A program made the position numbers and the translations under genes. The notes beneath the pieces are model-generated. The model was not told the origin of the DNA and did not search any database. It saw nothing but the letters and a program-made list of their open reading frames with translations. From Amaranthus tricolor (Eukaryota; Streptophyta; Magnoliopsida; Caryophyllales; Amaranthaceae), in the NCBI RefSeq assembly GCF_026212465.1, contig NC_080059.1, positions 7,079,811 to 7,143,810 of the forward strand: a stretch of 64,000 bases of DNA. Reading direction: 5' to 3'. Within the stretch, counting starts at the first letter, position 1. The number at the start of each line of letters is the position of its first letter. This document shows positions 25,701 to 37,868 of this stretch, piece after piece.

Positions 25701-28700
25701 GCTCTCACTAGCGCAATGCACATTGAAATTCATGATCTTACAGTTACACTATAGGTAAACTACGGATTTCTTTCAATTCCAAGCAAAACCACAAAGGGTA
25801 AGCAGCAACAGGATATGACTGTAAGATTAATTTCAAAACCTTAGATTCCTGAGGCTTTCATGCTGGCTAACCCACAGCACTGATTCTTGAGCTATATGGA
25901 CAATAGATTATTCAGATTATAGCCAGCGCCCTCCGGACATCGGACTAATAAAATGAAAAATTATACTTCCTTTGTCACTTAATACTAAAATTATGCAAAC
26001 CTTCCTCCCAAAAGCTCACATGTTATAAAAATGTGTTGCATGCTTCATGTTATTAGATATGTATGAATACCACTTTCTCACACTACATATGAACTTAGGA
26101 AGATTTCAATATCAACACACACGCACACACTGTGCCTAGCATGCACCAAAAAGTCAATAAAACAAACATAAAACAAGAAAATATCTCAAGTAGATCATGG
26201 GTAAATTCATAATCAAATAATCGCTCATTATGCATCTTTAGATTATAACATCATCAAAGCCAAAGGAGCAACAAATTGAGCATGATGATATAATTTGACA
26301 TAAAGAGCAAGAGAATCTTGACATTACAATAGGAACTACGATGTCTTCTTTCGCGGTGCTCCTCAAAAATGTGTATGACAATAATCCAATACTTTGTGTG
26401 ACGCTGAAATGAAGAAGAACTAAAATTAGAAGGCGTCATTTTCTTGTACATTTAAATCATCTTAGTAGAATACATTATACATCCATCAGAAATCCAATGC
26501 TCACACCCTAAGATGACTTAGTCTAAATCATTTTAGTAGAATACATAATACATCCCATCAGCACAAGCCTCGGGCAAGGAAATTCATCAATAATCTCATT
26601 TACTACACCATTCAGAAATCCTTGACCGTTCAAAGTTTCCAACATTTGGAGTATAGGCATTTGATTATTTACAATTGTACATTTAAATACCAATAGGCAA
26701 AAAGCAAAAAAATTAAGGGTGTTCAAAAATGGATATTGATCTATACGAATTCGGAAATCTAGATATTTGATTTTTTTGATAGTCAAATCAAGATCCGGAT
26801 AAACCGAATATTAAGTTTACCTCACATCGCATAACAGATATTCGATTTTATTATTTATTTATTTATCTATTGTTTAAAGAAAATCTTAATCACCAATTTC
26901 AAATGTTTGTGTGTACATCAAAATATTTTAAGCGTAAATTAATTATATCTTTCTTTAATCAAAATTATTTTTATGATTTGAAAAAAAAAAAATTTATTTT
27001 GGCAATATGGTTTCAAAAAAATAGTGTTCTGGATTTGGGAATCAATATGAAGTTTATAAACCGAATATCAAATCCTAACTATCTGGTTTTCAAAAGCCCG
27101 ATAAATTATCAGTTATTGAAACCGGATCAGATAGTTTAAATCAGATTATTATGCACACCCCTACTTATAACCATAGACTTGTATTATATAAAAAAGAAAT
27201 TTTAAATTGTAGTCGGGCTTCCTGTCTATTTTAGTGCATATCTTATAAGGAAAGAATCTATCATACTAAGTTGACAAGCACTTTCGCCTAGACGATGCAA
27301 TTGGGTCGCTAGGGTTGGGTCTAGGATTTCTACTTCGCCACTGAAGTTCGAGTAAGGTCATATCATATTAGACTAGAATGTAGAAATTTCAATTTTTTGG
27401 TGACATCAGACTATTAGAGTGGTAGCTTATAGTTTCTCATTTAGCTTAGGACTTTGGATTCTAATCAATTTCGAATCAAATCTGGTAATGATTTGGCTCG
27501 GGTTTATTTGATTTGACTCGAGCATGGGTTATAACATAAAGAGTCAACTACTTCCATAGCTTGGCAAATGCATCTTTGTTCAACACTTAATAACAGAATC
27601 CACGACACGAAAAAGAAACACCACACAAGATAGATTCACAATAATAAAATTACAAACCTTTTACCATCTTTTCCACGATAACGAGAGAAGACAATAACAT
27701 CTGCTCCAAGCCTCATCGTACTTGTTTTAAAACCATTTCCATCTTTAAAATAACAAAAAAGATGTGCACAATCAAAATTTAATTTCAAAGGAAGGAGAAA
27801 TCGACAATAAATGGAAACTAAACATATAACAGTTGAAAACTTACACTGCCCAATGGTATTCGCTAATTTGCTCTTTGCAGAGTACCCCAAGGACATGCAT
27901 TGACGCATCTTGTCAGGATTCATACCACCACCATTATCTAGATGAAAATGTTATCAAAAAAATTTTAAGACATTTGATAGTAGAATCCTTTGCAATGAAA
28001 TAAAAAACACAATTATTTTATTCAACTAAAATTTATTATTTACCACAAAAGAAAGGCAATGAAGGTTCCTCACACTTCATAACAATTACATGCCAGAAAA
28101 GTTCTAGGTTAATAACAATATTGTATGGGGCCAAAGGACACTGTTTACTCTATAGGATAGGATTCTGAACGCCCTTCGATCTATGTGCACTATTTTGTTT
28201 TATAGAATGTGATGGTTCAGAAATTCAGATTTTAAGACATGCAGGAAAAAAAAGTAATAGTAGTAAGTTTGGAGTACAGAAAACAGAAAACTGTTTCAAA
28301 CTATGAAGAGGTAAAAGTAATATTTGGTTTATGCCTCACACTTGATGAAGACTGAAGAAACATTAATAATTATAGACAAAACAGCATACAACAACTTAAA
28401 CTTAAAAAATGAATGCAGTTCACATGATCAGTACCTTCTATCAACAACATTTTACTCTGATCTTTCTTGTTTACAAGCATATCTATGTTGACATAGGTTG
28501 CTCCATTGAAAACCTAATATCGACAATATCAGTCTTGATCACATTGCAGATTAAGATAAAATAATATTCAGAAAATGAGACAAAGCTTCACTGGGAAATG
28601 ATGCACAGAAGATGTCAAGTACCTCATCCAATGAATTGTCCAGGAGCTCCGCAAAAGCTGCATAGACAATAAAACAATGCTACATATTAGGACTAGCAGA

Positions 28701-30252
28701 AAAAGGTACAGCAGCTTGAAAAAAAAATTTTAAGGCAAATGCATAGATAGAATTAACATACTCCCACAGTCCCATGAGTTTGCAACATCCCACAATTGCA
28801 CGAGAATTATGAAAATGGTGGTGAGAGTTAAAATATGAGAGAAAATGAGAGAAGATGCGCAGATAAAATCAAAGAAAGTTGTGGGGACAGTACCCAAAAT
28901 AAAAATGTTGCAAAGTAAAAGGGACATATTAAGATAGAGATGTTGTCAAAGATCAGAGGGAGTATTTTTGGGTGAAAAACATGGTCTAACCTCCAAGAGC
29001 CCATTTATGACTTGTGGCATTAGAATGCAGAAACTTGGGATGAACCCTAACATGGTCCATTCCACCTGCAAAAGATACAAACAGAATGTGATCATACACA
29101 GCACATAATCAAACTATTAAAAGACAAGTTTAATAGAAAATGCAAAGATCTATGATGACTTCTGTTGAACAATACTTTTCAACAAGCACCTCATCCACCC
29201 GCTCAAACATGTCTCGTCACAACTCACAACTTCAAACCTCACACTCCATCACTAATGGGAGCATGTGGCTACCTAACATTATGCCACAAGAAACATCTTT
29301 CTTTTCCCTTGCCCAATATTTAGAATAAAACACCACTAATTAAGCAATAGGTGCCAAAGAAGTTTGCAGAATTTACAAGCTCAATCTTCTATTGTAGATT
29401 AGATTTCTTTCACCATATAACTAAAGCAAAACCTTTCTATTACAAATTTGATAAGCTCTCATCGAATTTACCATCAAACAACCCTACAAACGTCATCAAA
29501 AACAATGTCAAAAGCTTAAGTTCCACTACAATCACAAACTACAAATCAATTCATTATCAAATGTAGCTTATGTTATTAGGCCTTAATGGAAAATTGTGAA
29601 GATAAACACATGTTCAAAATGAGAGCCCATTACCATATTTTTTTGTACTTTAAATTCCTTTAAAACACAATGCAGATATGAAATCAGAAAATCAATTAAC
29701 TTCCCACTACCAATCTCACTAAAAACATTCACCCAACGGCCACAAACTCAAGTTATAATTACCAACATCTACACATCAATTCACTCAAAAAAAAGGGCAA
29801 CACTAATAAAAATTAAAATCCACTAACAAATAAATTATATTCTAGACACGAATTAAAAAACCCCACAATAAATATGAAAAAAAAAAAAAAAAACCTGTAT
29901 AGTTTTCCCAATTTCCACAGGGAGCACCCTCATAATCGCCGGCCTTCCAAAACTGTTTAGAACCCGGAACACTAGCAATAGCAGTAGAAGACGACGGTGG
30001 AGGTAAAAGCAAAGAAGAATCCGGCAATGGCGGAATCGGGTCCAGAAACCCTGGTGGAATAGAACCATTAAATTTCTGCTTCTTAGCCCTAAAATAATCT
30101 TCATCTTCATCATCGTCAGTATCGCTTAGTTCAATCAAATCACTAGGTGAAGGTGGAGTTGCATTGGTGAAACATCCTAATCTTCTGGGCAGTAGGGTTT
30201 CCTCGAATTCTAGCTTCACTGATACCTTTTCCATGGCTGAATTAGTTTGCAT
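16707..30252 (-). CDS. MORC: MORC-family GHKL ATPase (complete, 20 coding exons)
   Basis: Exons: 30252-29895, 29065-28991, 28657-28623, 28513-28435, 27937-27845, 27742-27658, 26403-26328, 23579-23451, 22990-22892, 22801-22700, 22009-21848, 21772-21677, 21550-21499, 21418-21307, 21224-21154, 20264-19840, 17726-17533, 17277-17190, 17011-16889, 16790-16707. Every junction keeps phase, giving 845 residues. Bergerat motifs are intact: ELLDNSLDE (148-156), DNGGGM (183-188) and [13 protein letters not shown] (214-226), followed by the transducer-like S5 region. A basic YAPRRNKK follows, then a low-complexity linker. A C-terminal coiled coil (about 690-840) carries repeats of [10 protein letters not shown]. 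Plant MORCs dimerise through the ATPase and coiled coil, compact chromatin and help silence transposons, some with RNA-directed DNA methylation. An inner ATG at 30234 has a better context (GCCATGG) and would remove six residues. The long tail suggests the MORC4/5/7 side of the family rather than MORC6, but I cannot place it firmly. Confidence 0.93.
18128..18367 (+). repeat. 120-bp tandem duplication carrying the LINE FADD box
   Basis: Two copies of 120 bp differ at about two interior positions. The unit is exactly 40 codons, so it repeats the SALSPFIF to FADD segment in frame, although both copies carry a stop codon before CMLFADD. Confidence 0.9.
18369..18886 (+). repeat. 259-bp tandem duplication in the LINE
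   Basis: Copies 18369-18627 and 18628-18886 differ by one base that I can see. The unit length is not a multiple of three, so the second copy shifts the frame. Both copies encode the [20 protein letters not shown] segment. Confidence 0.9.
20343..20368. repeat. (TG)n/(CG)n microsatellite in MORC intron 15
   Basis: An alternating purine-pyrimidine run, GTGTGTGTGTGTGCGCGCG; such runs can adopt Z-DNA. Confidence 0.7.
25165..25315 (+). mobile_element. tRNA-derived SINE candidate in MORC intron 7
   Basis: TATCTCAATCGGAGAGCAAG (25171-25190) resembles the A-box arm of a tRNA, and GGTTCAATTC (25216-25225) fits the B box GWTCRANNC at tRNA-like spacing. The 3' region is unique and ends near a run of A. 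No intact cloverleaf and no confirmed target duplication. Confidence 0.45.
26716..27162. mobile_element. Non-autonomous DNA transposon candidate in MORC intron 6
   Basis: The ends read AAGGGTGTTCA and TGCACACCCCT, giving a short inverted repeat (AGGGGTGTKCA) of the kind seen in many plant hAT-like or related elements. The inner sequence is AT-rich with recurring CCGAATAT, CGGATC and ATATC words and has no intact transposase. Confidence 0.4.
28761..28962. mobile_element. Stowaway-like MITE in MORC intron 2
   Basis: It begins CTCCCACAGTCCCATGAG and ends GATCAGAGGGAG. TA lies at 28759-28760 and 28963-28964. An internal inverted match (TTTGCAACATCCC versus GATGTTGTCAAAG) supports it. It fills most of a 333-bp intron and stops only 28 bases from the donor of exon 2. 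Confidence 0.7.
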
Positions 30253-31254
30253 GGAGAAAATAAAAAGGTGAGATCAAAAGAGGGAGAGAAAAAAAAGGAG
30301 CTGTCTGACAAAATATTTCTATAATTGAAGAGAAGGAAGATGGAAAAAAAAAAAAAAAAAAAAAAAAAAGGTGTTATTACTAATAAGGGTAGATGTGTAA
30401 TTAAGTAAATTTCCATGTAAATTTTAAATTTTATGGAAGTTACTTTATTTCCATATATAAATTCTTAGTAAGGGTAGATGTGTAATTTTGGTAGCACATA
30501 AAAATTATACTCTTGCATTCAGACTTTCATTTGTCTGGTGTGTCATTTGTCATTTAAATTTTACGGAAGTTACTTTATTTCCATATAAATTACTTGTTGT
30601 TCTTACGAAAAATATTTTATTTGTATCATTAATTTTGAATAAAATTAACATTATTCATTCTCATTTTAATATTTTAATAATGTTTATGATCTCTATATAA
30701 TTATACGATCTTCATTTAATATTTTTATGTTTCTTATTATTTCTAAATGTTTCCCACTAAGTTTATAAAATAATTTTTAATTAGTTGTGGTCTTTATATT
30801 TTTTTCACTAACTTTCTATTAATATTTTTTTAATGTTTATAGTCACCACTTTTCCTCCATCAAAATTATAATTTAATAAAAAATATATCCTTTATCTAAA
30901 AGATTCTATTATTCTTAATTTTTGTGAACATTTCTTGTAAAAACTTCATTAAGGAATGGAAAAAGTAATTGATATTAAAATTTAAAGATATTGACATTTT
31001 TTGCATTGGCGAATCTTTTTAAGGGCCAAATGTATCGTAGTCTTGAAAGTTTATAGAACACTAGTATATAAACTGGTACGAAATTTTTCTAGTACGAATT
31101 AATATAAATAATATAATTTTTTAGGTTGATTGATTATTTACCAAAATATTACATTAATCATGGCAAAATTATATAAATATGTAAATCAATAATATTGCAT
31201 CAAGTAAGGCAACTTGATGAAAATTGAAATATTATTTTTTAAATGGAAATTATA

Positions 31255-31582
31255 TGATATATTATATAACATACTTTTGCAATCAATGTTGAATTATATA
31301 AATCAAAATACTATTTTTTTTTAATGAAAATCAGATCATTATTTATCATATTATTGCATTAGTTAAGGCAAATTAATATAAATTAGTAGTTTATTTATAT
31401 ATTAATATCTCAATCAATATTATCTACCATATTTTTACTATCTATCAATGAGGAATCATATAAATCAAGATATTATTCTTGAATGTAAAATAGATGATTT
31501 ATTATTTACCATATTATAGCATCAATCAAGGACTAATAATAGAAATCAATAGTTCATCAATATATTAATATTTCAATCAATA
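31255..31582. repeat. Diverged tandem repeat, about 162 bp x 2
   Basis: Two AT-rich units (about 31258-31419 and 31420-31582) share the order ATATAAATCAA-ATATTATT, ATTATTTAYCATATTAT and ATATATTAATATYTCAATCAAT. A third, weaker match lies upstream from 31128. Function unknown. Confidence 0.55.
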
Positions 31583-34033
31583 TTTATTGCTTAATTCAGG
31601 GTGTATGATCGCTTAATTTAGTGTAAAAATTATCATATTGGCAAAAATATCGCCATGTAAGCAAAAATATCGTCTAGTGGGCATACATATCAATAAAATC
31701 AATCCATTTAGCAGGGTTATTGTGAGAATGATATTTGTCATATTATAGTCTTTTTAATAAGTTGATGATTTTAATTTTTAAAGATCAACCAAAAAAAAGA
31801 TGCCAGCAGTACTCCAGATTTGTTGATAAAAAATTTAAATGGTGAGTCTTAAAAGTGAGAAAAATATCCTGAGAGAATTGAGAACAGAGAAGGTCGTTTT
31901 TCTGTGTAAAATGTATGAATTTGATTGGGATAAGTAAAAATAGAAACCATAGAAAATTAAGATAACATAGTATTTGGTATTTTCAATTGAATTTACTATC
32001 TTTTTCTTTTATTGATCAAATGCCCTCATCAATGCAAATTACCAAGTTTATTGTTTTCAATTATGCAAAACTAGTTATTTACCCGTACTATGCACAAAAT
32101 ATGTAATTTTTTACCTTGAAAAATATTATATACAATAAAAGTTTAATGTTAGTAATTTTAATTTATTAACCAATGTTTTAAAATTTTGAATGTAATGTAA
32201 CTATGTAAAGTATTTTAATGGAATCAAACACAATTTACAATTGTATGATGAACATGAAAATAAAATTCATTTAGGACTTTAAATATTGTTGAAAACATAT
32301 CAAAGGTTTCAATTATCAAAGCATTCAATCGTGTGGTTGAATTATAAAATGTTGAATTTAATTTGTGGAATGTTGCTTTGGTAATCCCTGTTGTTTTCAT
32401 AAAATATAAAATGTCCAAGTATATAAATCATTCCCAATATATATATATATATGATAGTACTTGACTGCAAACAATATGTTTAAAGTTAGTATTTTATAAA
32501 AAGTGATATTATATAATTACATTATAAAGTTTCATCCATTAAAATCAAATGAATTGAACTCTTTTGTTGATCATTTTCATTCTTTCTGTAGATCACTTGA
32601 CACTTTATTTTCAGAAATCCGATATCATCAGCTGTAGCTAGTACATCGAGTAAATTGTAGTGATTAGCCATTGTTTGTTTGATTGAGCAAATAAAATGAT
32701 GTGTGCTTTATATATTAAGAGATTGTAGGTGATATTTTAAACTATTACAATTAATCAAAGCATTCAATAAAGGAGAATTACTTTGCATTCAATCAAGGAG
32801 GATTAACTTTGTGTGTCCTTTCAAAATTGAAAAGCTCATCAAATTGATGATAGAAAAAGGAAAAGTTGTACGTCATAATGCAGTAAAAAAATGAAAAAGC
32901 TTTTATTGATGAAAGTCTGTTAAGACTTTGAATGCCAAAGAACAAATACAAAGCAATGCCAAAGGGAGAAAAAAAGAATAGTTGATGAAAGTCTTTAGGT
33001 TGCAATAGTGAAACTTTGTTTTTAAGTTTTAATCCTCTCTCATCCTAATTTAATAGCCTTTGATGAGAGTTTGTAAGTTTTTGTGTTTGACAAAACATTT
33101 TTTTTTTTTTTGAGAGAGAAGACTAATTTTAGTTTTCTTTTATGAATTAAGTATATGAATTTTAATTGATTTTGTTTACTAGAGTTAGTTAAAATAACTT
33201 ACACTACTATAATTCTCTTAAAACTTAAGTGATAGAAGTATAATATAATAGACATATTTGTTTGATTAAAATATAATCACTAGATAAGAATCGCAAATGA
33301 AGTTGTTGATACGATGAAGTACACTAACATTATCTTATAAGACTCCCTATCCTAATACTCCGTTTAAGAATCTTTCTTAAACTAATTGTATGCAATACAA
33401 CTATTATACTTCACGTCAATAATACTTTGCTAACACCACGTAAGTTTTTCGAGACTTAAAATTGAAAAGCTATGATGAAAAATATCACAAATTTTCGTGA
33501 GAGACGGTCTTTTTGAGATACTATTTATAATTGGGCCAATCTATTATAAATTTTTAAAAATATTGTAAGTAGACATTAAAAATAATATAAGTAGATATTT
33601 AAGATATTAAAAGTAAGCATTAAAGATATGGTAACTAAGCATTATGGATAATGTAAGTAGTATTAAGAATACGTAAATAGATATTAATCATTTATTGGAC
33701 TGGACTTAAAATACGTCACTCAAAGAGATATTGGTAGAAAAATATAACAAGTATTTTGTATGCATGAGCGCGCAGAATCTAAGTAAAATATGTAATCACA
33801 TGTCTCATGTATGCACATCCCCTTTTTTTCACCAACTATATATAACAAGTTAACAACATTTTGTTTTTATGACCAATGCAATAATACCATGATAACGAAA
33901 AATATGACTATTCATATTTTCAATCTTAAAGTTACAACATGAGAATTAATGCCCTTATTAAGCTCACCACATAATAAGCCATAATAAATGTAAGAATTAC
34001 ACTACTATTTTAAACAAATTAATATAACTATTA

Positions 34034-34306
34034 CTCCCTCCGATCTTATGAATTAGTCTCATTTCCTTATTTGGCAAAACCTTTGAATTAGTCCCATTTT
34101 TATTTTTGGTAATCCTTTTTTACTTAAATACCCTTAGTTCACACAAGTATTACGAATATACCCCCATATACCTTACTTACCCAACTACCCTTCACTATTT
34201 ATCCTTCACTACTTACCCTTTACTATTTACCCTTTTTAATGGACCCCACACAATCCTTAATATCCGTGCCCAAGCAAATGGGACTAATTCATAAGATCGG
34301 AGGGAG
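34034..34306. mobile_element. Stowaway MITE with long, nearly perfect TIRs
   Basis: The first 32 or so bases from 34034 (CTCCCTCCGATCTTATGAAT) and the inverse of the last 32 ending at 34306 differ by about one base. TA target copies lie at 34032-34033 and 34307-34308. The interior is non-coding and CCCTT-rich. Little decay suggests a recent insertion. Confidence 0.9.
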
Positions 34307-36194
34307 TATTTAAAATCCAAGATTATGACTAATATTTAGTCTTACTAAGTTAGTTATATGAATCCAGATTAATATAGGTCGAAACACACAAAATAGTCTC
34401 ACAAATTAATATAATAATACCTCACATGCCTTTATAATCTATTAGAAGTAGAGATTTACATGGATCAGATATTTTGAGTTGTTTGTCCTTGACAACTAAA
34501 ACATCGCTTAAATATTGTAAAGCATCTACAGTTGCAAGAAAGCTAGGTAGATTTCACTAGTTCACACGCTAGACTTGGATTTGGGCCCTCCTAGTACATG
34601 CTTCCTCCGCAATTTTTGTTTTGTTTTTAAAATAAAACCCTAAATGTTTCTAGAGTAACATTAGATTTTTCGTTTAAAGACCTGTATCGAATTGTTTGGC
34701 CTTTTAATTTTAAATGTAATATTTAAAATTTGAATTAGTGTTTGTTTTTTATTTAAGTCACTCAACTTAAATTATGTGCATTACATCTTCATTAATCTCG
34801 TCACTACAATAAATCATTGATACTACTCTGTATTTAATGTTTATACAATAACATCTTATACAATAGCATCTTCTCTAATGGTCAACTAAGGTCGATGAAG
34901 ACATGTTTTTCATGTTTTATGTTGAGCTATACTTTTTTTTTGTTGTTGCAATTGCAACGGCTCATAAAGTAGCCATTACTAAGGTAAAAATTGTTGGTTT
35001 GTAATAATTGATAAAATTGGCTACTTTTAAAAGAAGAAAAATAAGTTCTAACTTAGCAATCTTATAAAGAGAAAAAGTATTGTATAAATTTAATCTACAT
35101 TAATATAATTTATATCAGTATTTGAAGACATAAAATTAGTATGTTTTTCCACTATACAAGTATAATTATTGTAAAATATTTATTAGTTTTAAGTTGTTAA
35201 ACAGGGTAAATTGAATTTGTACAAAATTTTTACTCTAATTAATTTTCTCACGAAAAACTCTCGCCAATGCTTGACTTTTTAAGGCTCTCATTTAAAATCA
35301 TTTAAATCCCATTTCATATTCTTAAACCCATTTGGCCATTTGGCCATTTGTTAGAAGTAATAAATTTCCAGATTTTTCAAATCTACCAAAGCCAGCTATT
35401 AAAACAATTAAGCCTGCACCCAATCAGCCCAAACATGTTACAGGCACTCAAAAACAACCTCTCAAATATTATTGACGAACATTAAAAATACATAATAATA
35501 TTTTATTTTAAATCGTATTTATTTTACTGGTGCCTAAAAACGAATACTTAAACTAAAATAATGTAATAACTTTAAACTAATATATGAAGTTTTTAATATA
35601 AGAGTCGTGTACAGTCAAATACCTACCACATGCCTAAAACTATTTAAAAATAATTCACATTTGATCTCACATCAAAAAATTAGAAAGGGGTTAACTAACA
35701 TATATACTTACTAGACTACTCCTCCTAATACCAATTGGTTTTAGAATTAATACTCTAATAATTAATACTCTGCTCATATGTGGGTCTTATTGTGTACAAT
35801 ATCAATAACAAATTAATAAAAAAAAGGAGTTTGAAAAATGCAATAATAGGATGATTAGAGGGGAAAAGAAAAAATAAATAAAAATCCCTATAGGCTTCAT
35901 CTATGACCATCAAATCTGCTCTGATCCAATTACCAACTTCCTCAAATCAAAACTAGTTCAATACATTGACTTCAAATTTCTGATTAAAACCCATTATCAT
36001 GAATCAACATCAAACAATTTCCTTTAAACCTATTCTTCATTCTATTAATAATGGAAACTAAACCCATGGTTAATCCATTAATCATCTAGTCTTTAGAGAG
36101 AATAGAACTCTGGACCTCACTCGGGAAATTTAGTGTTACATGCTCATGATTCTCAACACCCTTCTAGTCTTAGACTAAGAAGAAAAGATCAAAA

Positions 36195-36680
36195 ATGGAT
36201 ATGTTCAAAAAATGGAAGAAGAACATACTAACAAGATGCAAGTCAACCAAAGAAAAACCCCAAAAAACAATAAGCAACAACCTCAACACATTGCCAAAAT
36301 GCAAGTCATACCCACCACCATGGTGTAGTCCTAGTCCTAGCCCATCATCCCCATCTACAAAGGCAAAGGCGAAGCGACCGATGACACCAGGAGGGTGTTT
36401 TTCAGTGTATGTAGGAACAGAAAGACAGAGGTTTGTGATCAAGACTAAGTATGTTAACCATCCTTTGTTTAAGATGTTGTTGGATGATGCTGAACAGCAA
36501 TATGGGTATAGTAGTGAAGGGCCTATTTTGCTTCCTTGTGATGTTGATTTGTTTTATAAAGTGTTGGCTGAGATGGATTGTGATAGTACTGATCATATTA
36601 TTCATTCTTATGGGTGTGGTTCATATGGGTCTTATTCTCTTCTTAGTCCTTCTAAATTGCTTAAGATGAACCAATTTTAA
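36195..36680 (+). CDS. SAUR: SAUR-family auxin-responsive protein
   Basis: A single-exon frame of 161 residues, as usual for SAURs. The N-terminal 65 residues are basic and Ser/Pro-rich (a PSPSPSSPS tract). The conserved SAUR core spans about 68-128: GGCFSVYVGTERQRFVIKTK, NHPLFKMLLDDAEQQYGYS, GPILLPCDVDLFYKVL. The C-terminal tail is Gly/Ser/Tyr-rich. SAURs inhibit PP2C.D phosphatases at the plasma membrane, which raises H+-ATPase activity and cell expansion; many are induced quickly by auxin. The first ATG (MDMFKKWKKN) was chosen; the next, at 36201, would cost two residues. No intact AuxRE cluster was recognised upstream. The closest relatives by memory are the longer SAUR30/31/36-like members. 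Confidence 0.92.
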   Translation: MDMFKKWKKNILTRCKSTKEKPQKTISNNLNTLPKCKSYPPPWCSPSPSPSSPSTKAKAKRPMTPGGCFSVYVGTERQRFVIKTKYVNHPLFKMLLDDAEQQYGYSSEGPILLPCDVDLFYKVLAEMDCDSTDHIIHSYGCGSYGSYSLLSPSKLLKMNQF

Positions 36681-37868
36681 GAAGTTTATATATGTATATC
36701 AGCTGATTTGGTTTGTTTGCAGTTTTGTAAGTTGATTTGGTTTAGAAGTTATTAGTCTTGAAGTATTGTGTTTAAAATTTACATTTTTTGATGTTACTTG
36801 GGGTTTGGATTGAATGTACCTATAATTTTGTGTGGTTTAGTAAATTGGATATGTCTAACTCATGTATTGATAGAGTATATAATATATCTTGGAGTTACAA
36901 ACTTTATTAGGTATTGTTAGAGTATATGATATATTCTAGGGTCTCGATTATTTGCTTAAGCTTTTGGTTGAGTTGGTTTCTTGACATGGTATTAGAAGTC
37001 AATGTGACAAGACGTCATGACCTCAAATCTCCACTACCCCTCATTTAAAGTAGGATATTTAGCTTTTGGATGGACATAGATAAGTGATGCATCCACACTT
37101 CTAGCCCAAATGCTCTCGTGAGTGTCAGGATGAGGAGGACCCGCGCCGCATCCACACTTCTAGCCCAAAAGGCTCTCGTGTGAGGGGAATGGTAGAATAT
37201 TAATTGGGCTATACAACACATATATGGAGAACGTCTCACAATGATACTATCTCAGACAAAAATTTGTGATATATAACATATAATGGGACATAAACTATTA
37301 GCTTAAGCTTTTAGTTGTGTGGATTCATTAACAATTATATTATATACCCTATCATATACATATCTAAGCGTCAGACTTGACTGTTTCAAGAAAAAGTTTC
37401 AATATTTTGAACCAACATTGAAGTATCTATGTGTCGTTCACATACTTAAGTGTCAAGGATCTGACACGAGTATTTGAGATAAAGTGAAAGTGTTCGAGTA
37501 AAGTATGCAAAATGCTAATCACAAAGTTGGATTGAGGGGTAAGGTCAGTTTAGGATTCACCTGTGTTTCTTAGTAGAAAAACTAAGTCATAGACAGTTAG
37601 ATACTCTTAAGTGATCTAGAGCAACAACTATTACCACAATGATATGTCAATATATACTTGGTATATCAACATGAATTTCATTTTTATTTCTTCCACAATT
37701 AATTCACAACATAAACGTACATTTCATCCAAGTTTAATACTTCATCTTCAATCTCAAATCCAAACAGTAAGGCAGAACTGATAGACCGACACGAAGGAAA
37801 ACAACTCGAAAGCTCCCCTCCTTTGTAGTCGGAGACTAGACACTATAGACCGATATTTGTTGTGCTTG
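36681..37868. other. Intergenic region between SAUR and the BAHD gene
   Basis: It contains the SAUR 3' region, a TRIM-like element (36915-37333) and, from about 37.5 kb, the 3' flank of the BAHD gene, which is transcribed in the opposite direction. No other gene is seen. Confidence 0.5.
36915..37333 (+). mobile_element. TRIM-like short-LTR element, two LTRs with internal region
   Basis: The 5' LTR is about 36915-36985 (TGTTAGAGTATATGATATAT ... TTTCTTGACA). A primer-binding-like TGGTATTAGAAG (tRNA-Met initiator type, consensus TGGTATCAGAGC) follows at once. The internal region has a duplicated ATCCACACTTCTAGCCC module (37089 and 37149) and a purine-rich GTGAGGGGAA just before the second LTR. 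The second LTR starts at about 37190 but is interrupted by about 75 unrelated bases; its rest (GGGACATAAACTATTAGCTT) runs to about 37333. There is no coding capacity. Confidence 0.6.

Larger units (their letters stand above)
30253..36194. other. Gene-poor AT-rich intergenic region
   Basis: It begins with the MORC promoter on the minus strand; a possible TATA (TTTATATATGG read on the minus strand, near 30452-30462) is the only element seen. An A tract of about 29 bases lies at 30341-30369. Diverged tandem repeats are at 31255-31582, one MITE at 34034-34306, and the SAUR upstream region ends the stretch. No open reading frame looks like a known protein. Confidence 0.5.

Noticed and set aside
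36170..36669. Minus-strand and alternative plus-strand frames overlapping the SAUR
   Set aside because: The SAUR frame has full family conservation, and the others have none.
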